A DNA stretch of 64,000 bases, taken from NCBI RefSeq assembly GCF_002863005.1, contig NZ_PKDG01000049.1:124001-188000 (forward strand), written 5' to 3'. Origin of the DNA: Pseudoxanthomonas sp. (GTDB taxonomy: Bacteria; Pseudomonadota; Gammaproteobacteria; Xanthomonadales; Xanthomonadaceae). Every line of letters begins with the position of its first letter. Within the stretch, counting starts at the first letter, position 1. The notes under the pieces were generated by a model. That model searched no databases, was not told the origin of the DNA, and saw only the letters and a list, made by a program, of their open reading frames with translations. The position numbers and the translations under genes were made by a program. Below are positions 46,066 to 53,640 of this stretch, in pieces.

Positions 46066-46248
46066 TCATTGCGCCTTCGCGCGTCCCGAACCCGACTTCT
46101 TGCCGCCGCCATCCTGCTTGTTGACCGTGGCCCAGGCGATGCGCTCCGCCTCTTCCTTCGATCGCCCTTGCTCGCGCTCGGACTCCTCGATGTGTTCGGC
46201 CTGGCGCTTCTGTTTTTCGGTATATGCGGATTTGTCGCCACGGAGCAT
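46066..46248 (-). CDS. small conserved hydrophilic protein (KSGSGR-tail family)
   Basis: A 60-residue charged protein with KYT/AYTEKQKRQAEHIEES, EEAERIAWATVNK and a Gly/Lys-rich KKSGSG tail. Proteins like this are widespread in bacteria and often carry the unproven label 'plasmid stabilization protein'. The start ATG 46248 has TGGAGT upstream. Its stop is two bases from the convergent stop of the HExxH gene. Confidence 0.7.
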   Translation of the reverse strand: MLRGDKSAYTEKQKRQAEHIEESEREQGRSKEEAERIAWATVNKQDGGGKKSGSGRAKAQ

Positions 46249-46337
46249 GGCCGTACTCCAGTCGGGACGTGCCGCCAGCCTGCGCCGATGCGCGTGATGG
46301 AGGCATGACGTGGGCGTCAATGCGACGTGGCGCAGCG

Positions 46338-47552
46338 TCAGCGCTTCAGTCGCTCGAACGAGAACAGGGGCCACAGGGGATGCCGGCGTCGCTCGATGAG
46401 CGCACGCAGCAGTCCAGCCCCCAGCATGCTGTAGGTGATGCCGTTGCCGCCGTAGGCCATCGCGAAATGCACCCGCGGCCCCCACTGCGCATGCGGGCCG
46501 AAGAAGGGCAGGCCGTCTTCGGTTTCCGCGAAAGTGCCCGCCCACGAGAAGGCCGGCGTGATCTCCAGCGCAGGGAACAGGTCGTGCAGCCGTTTCAGCA
46601 GCGTCCGTGCCTTCTTTTCGACCCGCGCATCGCGCTTGGCGGGAATGTCGACAGCGTCGTCTTCGCCGCCTATCAGCAGGCGGCGGTCGGACGTGCTGCG
46701 CGCGTAGAGATACGGGCGCGCGGTTTCCCACAACAGCGTGTCGGACAGGAACCCGAGCGCTTCCTCGGACAGCGGGTCGCTGATGACGGCATAGCTGCTG
46801 CGGTTGCGTGCCACCGACTTCTTCAGCCAGTGCTGGCTGGCATATCCCGCCGCGACCACGAGATGCGAGGCGCGCACGGTAACCCCGTCTTCGGTACGCA
46901 ACACGACGCCGCGCGCCGTCGTGTCGATCTCGACGACACGCGTGCGGTCGAATACCGACGCTCCCTGCTTCTGCAGGCGCTGGAGCAGGCGATGGGTCAG
47001 TCGGTACGGATCGACTCGCGCCCCCTGGCGGCTGAGCAGCGCCGCGGGGGCGTCGAAGCCATAATCGTCCCGCACGCGTTCGGCGGTGAGCAGTTCGACA
47101 TCCAGGCCGTGCCGCCGCCGAGCGGCGTGCTCTTCCTCGAGGTCGCGCACGTCGCGGCTTCGGCTGGCGTAGTACAGGCTCGCGTTGCGCGCGAAGCCCA
47201 CGTCGCGCCAGGCCGACGCGACGCCGTGCAACTGGTCGATCGCGTCGGAACAGGCGCGATAGGCGAGGGCGGCATCGGCCTCGCCGTGACGCTTCGCCAG
47301 ATCGACCAGATGGGTGTCGATCTCATACTGCAGCAGCGCAGTGCTGGCCGACGTGCTGCCCCAGCCGATGTCGCGTTGCTCGAGGACTGCGACCTCGAAG
47401 CCATGCGTGGCCAGTTCGTCGGCGATCAGTGCGCCGGTGATGCCCCCGCCCAGCACCACCACGTCGCAGCGGTGGTCAACCTCCAGGCGCGGAAACGCCT
47501 GCATCAGCCCGTTGCTGACCGCCCAGAAGGGATAACCGCTTTTCAGGTCCAT
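46338..47552 (-). CDS. FAD-dependent oxidoreductase (DAO family)
   Basis: A 404-residue flavoprotein of the D-amino-acid-oxidase/glycine-oxidase superfamily. The FAD loop is VVVLGGGITGALIADEL at about 31-47, followed by LEQRDIGWGSTSASTALLQ. Near the end, AFSWAGTFAETEDGLPFFGP and YGGNGITYSMLGA complete the FAD site. No signal peptide. The substrate is unknown; such enzymes oxidise amino acids, opines or similar amines. It appears monocistronic. Confidence 0.82.
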   Translation of the reverse strand: MDLKSGYPFWAVSNGLMQAFPRLEVDHRCDVVVLGGGITGALIADELATHGFEVAVLEQRDIGWGSTSASTALLQYEIDTHLVDLAKRHGEADAALAYRACSDAIDQLHGVASAWRDVGFARNASLYYASRSRDVRDLEEEHAARRRHGLDVELLTAERVRDDYGFDAPAALLSRQGARVDPYRLTHRLLQRLQKQGASVFDRTRVVEIDTTARGVVLRTEDGVTVRASHLVVAAGYASQHWLKKSVARNRSSYAVISDPLSEEALGFLSDTLLWETARPYLYARSTSDRRLLIGGEDDAVDIPAKRDARVEKKARTLLKRLHDLFPALEITPAFSWAGTFAETEDGLPFFGPHAQWGPRVHFAMAYGGNGITYSMLGAGLLRALIERRRHPLWPLFSFERLKR

Positions 47553-47623
47553 GCTTGCCCCGCACCGTCACGATACGGCGATGCTGGCAGGCGGCGCGAC
47601 AGGGACAGGTGAAGGCGGCGCCG

Positions 47624-48319
47624 TCAGCGCGGCAACGCACCCTGCAGGAACAGGTCGACCGAGGCCAGCGCCTGTGCTTCCAGCGTGTCGACGTCGGGCA
47701 TGTGGGTGCTGCCCGCCGCCAGCCTGACCACCTGGTCGCCGAACAGGCTCATGTAGAACTGCGCCGCGGCTGCTTTCGGAGAGGGCAGCTGCAGCCGGCC
47801 CGCCGCGACCTGCTGGGCGAAATAGTCTTCCAGCGTCTGCCGGATCGATGCGACCACGTGGTCGAAGAACCAGTCGCGCAGCGCGGGGAACGACTGTCCC
47901 TCGCCGATGACGATGCGGTAGACCACCTGCGAATCCCGCCCGGCCATCAACTGCGCCATCCGGATCGCCACCCGGCGCAGCGCCTGCTCGGGCGACAGCT
48001 CGGTGAGGTTGAGGTCGCTGAGGACGTGGATGTGCAGGTCCATGCGGCGCTCGAGGATGGCGCAGGCCAGTCCCTCCTTGTCGCCGAAGATGCGGTACAG
48101 CGTGGCCAGCGATCCGCCGGCACGCGCCACGATCTCGCTCAGGCGCGCATGCTGGTAGCCCTTCTCGGCGAACACCTCGGTAGCGGCGTCCAGGAATTTT
48201 TCCGCCCGGATCTCGCCGCGGCGGCACAGCTCCACGTGTGGTCGCGGTCGCAGCGGTGACTCGCCGAGGATGTGCGCGTCGCTGAAAACGTTTTCCATGA
48301 AATCGGAAGGCGTGCTCAT
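47624..48319 (-). CDS. TetR-family transcriptional regulator
   Basis: A 231-residue regulator. The N-terminal helix-turn-helix (about 35-80) reads AEKFLDAATEVFAEKGYQHARLSEIVARAGGSLATLYRIFGDKEGL in pieces typical of TetR. A larger, divergent ligand-binding part follows with a TetR C-terminal-like FYMSLFGDQVVRL. ATG 48319 has AGGAG seven bases before it. A 30-residue extension precedes the HTH. A dyad upstream (48375-48391) is a likely autoregulatory site. Confidence 0.85.
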   Translation of the reverse strand: MSTPSDFMENVFSDAHILGESPLRPRPHVELCRRGEIRAEKFLDAATEVFAEKGYQHARLSEIVARAGGSLATLYRIFGDKEGLACAILERRMDLHIHVLSDLNLTELSPEQALRRVAIRMAQLMAGRDSQVVYRIVIGEGQSFPALRDWFFDHVVASIRQTLEDYFAQQVAAGRLQLPSPKAAAAQFYMSLFGDQVVRLAAGSTHMPDVDTLEAQALASVDLFLQGALPR

Positions 48320-48374
48320 GTGGAACTCCTGCTCGCACCCGGTCGGCGGCAATTACCCAGACTAGCAAAAGCCT

Positions 48375-48391
48375 ACTTGCGTGTGGCAAGT
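48375..48391. promoter_or_regulatory. candidate operator upstream of the TetR gene
   Basis: ACTTGC-N5-GCAAGT, a 6-bp perfect dyad 56 bases upstream of the tetR start codon. Its size and symmetry fit a TetR dimer site. Inference only. Confidence 0.4.
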
Positions 48392-48445
48392 CCGCGTCGC
48401 ATTCGCCGCCGGCAACGGGGGCTTTTTCGGACTAAGTGAGAAGTA

Positions 48446-48847
48446 CTACAGATAAGACGTCAACGCGGGTGCCGACTGCCAACGGTCATGCGCCCCGTCG
48501 ATGCAGGTGACGGGTGCGGCCGCTAGTTCTTCCGGCGTCGCATCCAGGCATCCCAGGTTGATGCCGTAGATGCGCTCCCCGCCCGGGACGTCGTTGCCGA
48601 TCCCGAACGGGCGCACCCCGCAGGTCCGGCAGAAATGGTGGGAATGGCGCATCGCGTTGAACCGGTATTCGACCAGCTGGTCGCCACCGGCCAGCAGGCG
48701 GAAGCGGTCCGGCGTGACGATGGCCGGCCAGAACCGGTTGCGCCGGCAGATGGAGCAGTTGCACCGGTAGGTAGGCTGGGCCAGGTCGATGTCCGCCTCG
48801 AACCGGACCGCCCCGCAATGGCAACTGCCCGCATAGGACTTCAGCAT
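48446..48847 (-). CDS. GFA-family zinc-binding protein
   Basis: A 133-residue protein of the GFA (glutathione-dependent formaldehyde-activating enzyme-like) family. Zinc-binding cysteines occur in GSCHCGAVRFE, RCNCSICRR and FCRTCGVRPFG, the standard order. GGGAGG precedes ATG 48847. Most family members have no proven activity. It is divergent from the HD-GYP gene across 100 bases. Confidence 0.87.
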   Translation of the reverse strand: MLKSYAGSCHCGAVRFEADIDLAQPTYRCNCSICRRNRFWPAIVTPDRFRLLAGGDQLVEYRFNAMRHSHHFCRTCGVRPFGIGNDVPGGERIYGINLGCLDATPEELAAAPVTCIDGAHDRWQSAPALTSYL

Positions 48848-48947
48848 GTGGCCTCCCGTGCCGATAACGGTTCCGGGGCAGTCGGGCCTGTCCCGCCGGC
48901 ATCGCCGGAGCGCGGAGCGTAACCGACCCGGGGCCGTGGAGTCGTAC

Positions 48948-50183
48948 ATGCTGAAAACACTCGATGTCGCAGCGCTCCGGCCGGGCATGCATGTACAGAA
49001 GCTGCTCGGGCCGTGGATGCAGCATCCGTTCTGGAGGACCTCGTTCGTGCTGGACGAGGAGCGGTTGGCGCAACTGCAGGACAGCGGCGTGGAGCAGGTG
49101 GTCGTCGACCTGTCGTTGGGCGCCTGGGACGGCGAGGATGCGATCGCCGACGGGGTCTCCCCCGTCATCGACACCGTTGCCACCCGAGCCGAGGACGATG
49201 CCCCGGCAGCAGCGGACCGCCGCCGGACCCTGGTGCCCGAGGCCGCTCCCGATTTCGCCTCCGAACTGGCCCGTGCGCGCCGCATCTGCGGCGAGGCCCG
49301 CGATGCCGTCGAGGCCATGTTCCGCGAGGTACGCATGGGCCGCGGCGTCGATCCCGGTCATGTCCTGCCGCTGATCGAGGAGATCACCGGCTCGGTCGAT
49401 CGCCATCCCACCGCCCTGGTCAGCGTGGCGCGATTGAAGGACGCCGACAGCTATACCTACCTGCATTCGGTCGCCGTCAGCGCGCTGATGGTGATGCTGG
49501 GGCGCGAGATCGGCCTGTCCGATGCCGATCTGCGCGAGGCCGCGCTGGGCGGCCTGCTGCACGACATGGGCAAGGCGGCCATGCCGCTGGACGTACTCAA
49601 CAAGCCGGGCAAGCTGACCGATGACGAATTCGACGTGATCCGCCAGCACCCGGTGCACGGCGAGCGCCTGCTGCGCGAAGGCGGCGTGACCCAGGCCGGG
49701 GTGCTCCACATCACCCGCCACCACCATGAGCGGATGGACGGCACCGGTTACCCGAATCGCCTGCCTGGCGACGCCTTGCCCGTGCTCACCCGCATGGGGG
49801 CCATCTGCGACGTCTACGATGCCATCACGTCCAACCGCCCTTACAAAGCGGGTTGGGACCCCGGCGAATCTCTGCGGCGCATGGCCAGCTGGCAGGGACA
49901 CTTCGATACCGACCTGCTGAAGGCCTTCGTCCGCAGCCTGGGCATCTACCCGGTGGGAACCCTCGTCCGTCTGTCCAGCGAGCGCCTGGCGGTGGTGGTG
50001 GAACAGAACCCCGGCACGCTGCTCGCGCCGCGCGTGCGCGCCTTCTACTCTGCCAAGTCGCGCACGCACCTGCTGCTGACCGACATCGACCTGGCCGCGA
50101 CCGATGGCCGGGAGCGCATCGTCGGCATCGAGTCGCCGGAGAAATGGGGATTCCGCCAGCTGGAGAAACTCTGGCTGCCCTGA
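48948..50183 (+). CDS. HD-GYP-domain cyclic di-GMP phosphodiesterase
   Basis: A 411-residue cytoplasmic protein. A DUF3391 domain (about 1-130, LDVAALRPGMHVQKL) precedes an HD-GYP domain (about 170-370). Metal residues are in YLHSVAVSALM, LLHDMGK, HPVHGE and HHHERMDGTGYP, so the catalytic set is intact. ITSNRPYKAG is the usual following motif. The enzyme is expected to hydrolyse c-di-GMP, affecting motility/biofilm. ATG 48948 (MLKTLDVAAL) matches the family start. Confidence 0.92.
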   Translation: MLKTLDVAALRPGMHVQKLLGPWMQHPFWRTSFVLDEERLAQLQDSGVEQVVVDLSLGAWDGEDAIADGVSPVIDTVATRAEDDAPAAADRRRTLVPEAAPDFASELARARRICGEARDAVEAMFREVRMGRGVDPGHVLPLIEEITGSVDRHPTALVSVARLKDADSYTYLHSVAVSALMVMLGREIGLSDADLREAALGGLLHDMGKAAMPLDVLNKPGKLTDDEFDVIRQHPVHGERLLREGGVTQAGVLHITRHHHERMDGTGYPNRLPGDALPVLTRMGAICDVYDAITSNRPYKAGWDPGESLRRMASWQGHFDTDLLKAFVRSLGIYPVGTLVRLSSERLAVVVEQNPGTLLAPRVRAFYSAKSRTHLLLTDIDLAATDGRERIVGIESPEKWGFRQLEKLWLP

Positions 50184-50310
50184 TTCGCCGGGCGCCGGAC
50201 ATTCGATCCCTGGGCGGCCGCACGGACACGCGATCCTGTCCCGCCGGCACCGCCGTTGCCGTATCGTCGGGGAATGACCCCACCGCCGTGTCCCCTTCGC
50301 AGGAACCGCC

Positions 50311-50742
50311 ATGTCGCTGACTTTCTTCCTCTTCGCCGCCGCGGCCGCCTCCGCGCCGCCGCCGGGCGCCGATGCCGCCACGCTCGCCGCCATCGAAGCC
50401 ACCTGCCTCGACTACATCGACGGCCAACTGGAAGGCGACCCGGTGCGCGTGGCGCGTGCGCTGCATCCCGACCTGGCCAAGCGGGCCGTTACCGGGGACA
50501 CGCCCGACGAGCGGCTCGGCCTGCGCCGCATGTCGAAGGAGGAACTGGTCGGCCTGACCCGGCAGGGCGTGCTGAAGACGCCGAAGGAACAGTGGAACCG
50601 CAGCTGCCGGATCCTCGACGTCACCGCCGAGACCGCCGCGGTGCGGCTGGAAACCCCGTGGTTCGTCGATCACTTCCACATGGGCCGCTACGGCGACCGC
50701 TGGATCATCGTCAACGCGCTGTGGCACTCGAAGCCGCGTTGA
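50311..50742 (+). CDS. putative lumazine-binding/NTF2-like protein
   Basis: A 143-residue protein with a possible short N-terminal signal (LTFFLFAAAAASAPPP). The body DYIDGQLEGDPVRVARALHPDLAKR ... WFVDHFHMGRYGDRWIIVNALW matches the cone-shaped SnoaL/NTF2-like fold, in particular the 'putative lumazine-binding' family. No catalytic residues can be assigned. Its stop touches the convergent stop of the next gene. Confidence 0.75.
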   Translation: MSLTFFLFAAAAASAPPPGADAATLAAIEATCLDYIDGQLEGDPVRVARALHPDLAKRAVTGDTPDERLGLRRMSKEELVGLTRQGVLKTPKEQWNRSCRILDVTAETAAVRLETPWFVDHFHMGRYGDRWIIVNALWHSKPR

Positions 50743-51309
50743 TCACCCGGCAGCACGCGTTCGGGCCGCCTTGTGGAACAGCAGGGCGGACAACAACCAG
50801 GCGACGACATACAGGGCGGTGAACGCCAGCACGAACGCCGGTGATTCCTGCGTGTCCAAGCCCATCGCGATGCCGCCGGCCGCCATCTGCGCCAGCGCCA
50901 TCGCAACGAGCACACGGGACATTCCGCGCGCCTGCAGCCTGGCAACGCCGGCGCCGAGCACGCCTGTCACCAGCACGCCCAGGAAGAGCAGGTTGGCGCG
51001 ATGGCCCGGCTCATCGACGATGCCCACGGCCAGGTTCGCCCACAGCAGCAGGAAGCCGGCGCCGACGGCGATGGCACCGGCCAGCAGGTAGCTGGGCACG
51101 CGCGCGACACGCGCCGTCGTCTCGAACGCGACACCGCCGGCCAGCAGCATTGCGCCGAAGACCACGAAGTCGCCGCCCGTCCAGGCCACCTCGTCCGTGA
51201 AACGCATGGCGACCCACGGCGTCAGCAGCAACAGGGCCGCGCTGCCCCAAACGAGCGGGCGCAATACGCGTATCCAGGCGATCGCGTTGCGATAGGTGTC
51301 GTGCGTCAT
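50743..51309 (-). CDS. hypothetical inner-membrane protein
   Basis: A 188-residue protein with about six hydrophobic helices evenly spaced and no recognised family. ATG 51309 (MTHDTYRNAIAWIRVL) has GGAG seven bases upstream. No signal peptide beyond the first helix. Confidence 0.65.
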   Translation of the reverse strand: MTHDTYRNAIAWIRVLRPLVWGSAALLLLTPWVAMRFTDEVAWTGGDFVVFGAMLLAGGVAFETTARVARVPSYLLAGAIAVGAGFLLLWANLAVGIVDEPGHRANLLFLGVLVTGVLGAGVARLQARGMSRVLVAMALAQMAAGGIAMGLDTQESPAFVLAFTALYVVAWLLSALLFHKAARTRAAG

Positions 51310-51410
51310 GATCAGTCTCCGTGTCGGCGGCGGGCATGCCGGACGCAGGATCCACGACCGGCGTGCGCCGGTGACGGAGGCTGTGTGAAGCGGGTGCGAA
51401 GTCGCGCGCC

Positions 51411-51920
51411 TCAGCGCGATGCCTGCCGGTGCGCATAACTCAGCACGCGGGTGACCTGCCATTGGCCGTCGCGCTCGCGCCAGATCATCACGAAATCCGC
51501 TTCGCCCGCGCATTCGGTCGCCGACCGTGCGCAGAAGCGATGTGTGCCCTGCGCGATGGCACCGAAGCCCTTGATCGGGAACACGGTCAGCGTGCCCGGC
51601 ACGCGCTCGCGTCGATACTGTCCGCACACGTTGGCACGCGTGCGTCCGATCATCTCGTCGCGGGTCCAGGTGACGCCGCCGTTGTCGTGGTAGAACTCCA
51701 CCGCGTCGTCGAAGTAGGCGGCATGTTTGGCGAGTTGGGCGGGGTCGGCGCAGGTGTTGAACGTGTCGAACAGCGCGCTGTCCAGTGCATCGACCACCTG
51801 GGTGAGCTGTTCGTGCGTGCGGTCGGCCGCGGCTGCCGATTCCACTGCGCCCAGCAGCAGGACCGCACCCGCGAGTCCGGACAGCGCGACCTTCGCGATG
51901 CGCGCGCGTGACGTGCTCAT
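51411..51920 (-). CDS. secreted DUF4440/SnoaL-like protein
   Basis: A 169-residue exported protein with a signal peptide (VALSGLAGAVLLLGAVESAAA, about 1-31). A DUF4440-type NTF2 fold follows: LDSALFDTFNTCADPAQLAKHAAYFDD, FYHDNGGVTWTRDEM and WQVTRVLSYAHR. No catalytic residues assigned. Its ATG overlaps the stop of the upstream 74-residue membrane protein (ATGA), so they are coupled. Confidence 0.75.
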   Translation of the reverse strand: MSTSRARIAKVALSGLAGAVLLLGAVESAAAADRTHEQLTQVVDALDSALFDTFNTCADPAQLAKHAAYFDDAVEFYHDNGGVTWTRDEMIGRTRANVCGQYRRERVPGTLTVFPIKGFGAIAQGTHRFCARSATECAGEADFVMIWRERDGQWQVTRVLSYAHRQASR

Positions 51921-52141
51921 GCCGCCACCACGGTGGCGCGCGGACGCCCGCCCAGCAGGCGGGCCGGCAACATCAGCAAGGCGTGCAGGAAAGCGAACAG
52001 GGCCGAGAACGTCACGCCGAGCAACCGGAACGGCAATGACAGCAGCCAAACGAAAGGCCACGCCAACAGCGCCAGCAGGGCGAGTGGCCAGCACAGCACC
52101 AACAGCAGGCACCAGGCGAGCAGGGCGAGGAGGGTCTTCAT
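51917..52141 (-). CDS. small hydrophobic membrane protein
   Basis: A 74-residue, very hydrophobic protein with two or three Leu/Trp-rich helices and an Arg-rich end. AAGGAA lies 11 bases upstream of ATG 52141. It is coupled by a four-base overlap to the secreted DUF4440-like gene. Function unknown. Confidence 0.6.
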   Translation of the reverse strand: MKTLLALLAWCLLLVLCWPLALLALLAWPFVWLLSLPFRLLGVTFSALFAFLHALLMLPARLLGGRPRATVVAA

Positions 52142-52289
52142 GGTCGGGGGATTCCTTCTCCGGCGGATCACGAGGTCCGATGCTGGCTCCCCCGGCGTCC
52201 TTGGGCCAGCGATCTGCGACGAAGTGTCCGACACGGCGACGAAAGCGCCCGGCCGGCGCATCAATCCGCGCACTCCGCAGGGCGGCGGG

Positions 52290-52766
52290 TCAGGGCTGCG
52301 GCAGCAGCGGTGCTTCCGGCGGCGGCGGTCCCCGACGGACCACGTCCCGCTGCATCGCGGCCAGCCGGCGCAGCAGCCGGTTCTGCGTGGCGCGGGGCAG
52401 GCCGCGCTCGTCCATCGCCCACATCAGGTCTTCGACCAGCGCATTGAAGTCGGCTTCACCGACCGTGACGTGCTTGTGCGCTTCGACCATCGGCTTGCCG
52501 GCGTAGCGGCAGGGACCGCCGGACTGCACGCACAGGAACTCCACCAGCCGGTCGTTGAGGTGGACGATGTCCACGTCGGCGAAGTGATGCGCGATGCGCG
52601 GATCGTCGGATACGCGGAACAGCAGCGTCTCCACCAGCGCTTCGATGCCGCTGCGCTGGCCCAGCTGCTGGTACAGCGCATCGTCGCGCGGTGGCGTCGA
52701 CGCGCACCCGGCGATGGCGAGCAGGCAGGCCAGCACCCAGGGGGTGGCGATACGCGCGACCTTCAT
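52290..52766 (-). CDS. lipoprotein group-1 truncated hemoglobin
   Basis: A 158-residue protein with a lipoprotein signal (LACLLAIAGC, Cys21). A 2-on-2 globin domain follows: LYQQLGQRSGIEALVETLL, the FLCVQSGGPCRYAGKPM loop typical of group 1, and the likely proximal haem ligand His97 in VEAHKHV. Group-1 members bind O2/NO. Membrane anchoring of a truncated globin is unusual. It is the last gene of the cupredoxin / GGDEF-EAL / DUF3034 operon, one base after the preceding stop. Confidence 0.85.
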   Translation of the reverse strand: MKVARIATPWVLACLLAIAGCASTPPRDDALYQQLGQRSGIEALVETLLFRVSDDPRIAHHFADVDIVHLNDRLVEFLCVQSGGPCRYAGKPMVEAHKHVTVGEADFNALVEDLMWAMDERGLPRATQNRLLRRLAAMQRDVVRRGPPPPEAPLLPQP

Positions 52767-52767
52767 G

Positions 52768-53640
52768 TCAGAAGCTCCACTGCACGGAAACGTACGCGCC
52801 GCGCTGGTCGTCCAGTGTGGCGATGCTGCCCAGGTCGGCCCATGCGCCGACCACCGCGACATGCTTGTTCGGGAACCACGCCACGAACACATCGCGCCAA
52901 TCGTCTTCGCGGGCGAAGCCGAGGTTGTCCGGCTTCTGGCGGTATTCGACACCGACGGCCAGCCGCGGATCCAGCAGCACCGCCGCCGAGCCCTCCCACA
53001 GCCAGCTGCGTGCGGCGCGCCGGTCGCCGCCGAAACCGAGCAGCCCGGCCTGGTTGCCGCTGGTGGATCGCAGCGTGGCATTGAGCAGCAACTGGTAACC
53101 CCCCGCGGCATCGAGGAACAGCTTGCTGGCGCTCACGTAGGCGTCGGTGCCATGGTCGTCGCGGGCGCCGACCGCCAGCGGAAGCGCGCCGTCGCGCAGC
53201 CGCTTGTGCTGCACCCCCACGCTCACCTGCGGCATGCGCGTGTAGACCAGGTCGCCGGCCACGCGTACTTTCGCGCCGTAGATGTCCTGTTCCAGCGCGT
53301 CCCAGGGCAGCGCCAGCCGCCGTTGCAGTTCGCCCAGGTCGAACGACTGCCGCGCGAACGACACTTCCACCCGATTGCCGAACGTGTAGGACGCTCCGTA
53401 AGCGTGCAGTTCGTAGTCGCCGGTATCCACGCGGGTGTAGAACGCCGCGCCGCCGTTCTGTCCGTCGGTGCCGTAACCGGACAGCACGGCCCACGGCACG
53501 ATGCCCCCGCCGGCCGCTCCTTCGATCTGGGTCGCGCCACCGGTCGCCAGCAGGCGTCCCTGTCCGGCGAGCGCGGGCAGGGCCGGCAGGAGTGCCGCGA
53601 CCGCGCACGCGAGCGGGAGGGCACGAAGGCGAACGGTCAT
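52768..53640 (-). CDS. DUF3034 outer-membrane-type protein
   Basis: A 290-residue exported protein. Signal peptide 1-25 (ALPALAG). The body has repeated amphipathic strands (GRLLATGGATQIEGAAGGG, YGASYTFGNRVEVSFARQSF, YVSVQWSF) and ends in Phe, fitting an outer-membrane barrel. It matches DUF3034. Its start overlaps the stop of the GGDEF-EAL gene (ATGA). The known family has no assigned function; I take it to be the surface part of the operon's system. Confidence 0.82.
   Translation of the reverse strand: MTVRLRALPLACAVAALLPALPALAGQGRLLATGGATQIEGAAGGGIVPWAVLSGYGTDGQNGGAAFYTRVDTGDYELHAYGASYTFGNRVEVSFARQSFDLGELQRRLALPWDALEQDIYGAKVRVAGDLVYTRMPQVSVGVQHKRLRDGALPLAVGARDDHGTDAYVSASKLFLDAAGGYQLLLNATLRSTSGNQAGLLGFGGDRRAARSWLWEGSAAVLLDPRLAVGVEYRQKPDNLGFAREDDWRDVFVAWFPNKHVAVVGAWADLGSIATLDDQRGAYVSVQWSF

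Noticed and set aside
46224-47612. Plus-strand frame opposite the DAO oxidoreductase
   Set aside because: Shadow frame with no domains; the minus frame has an intact FAD motif.
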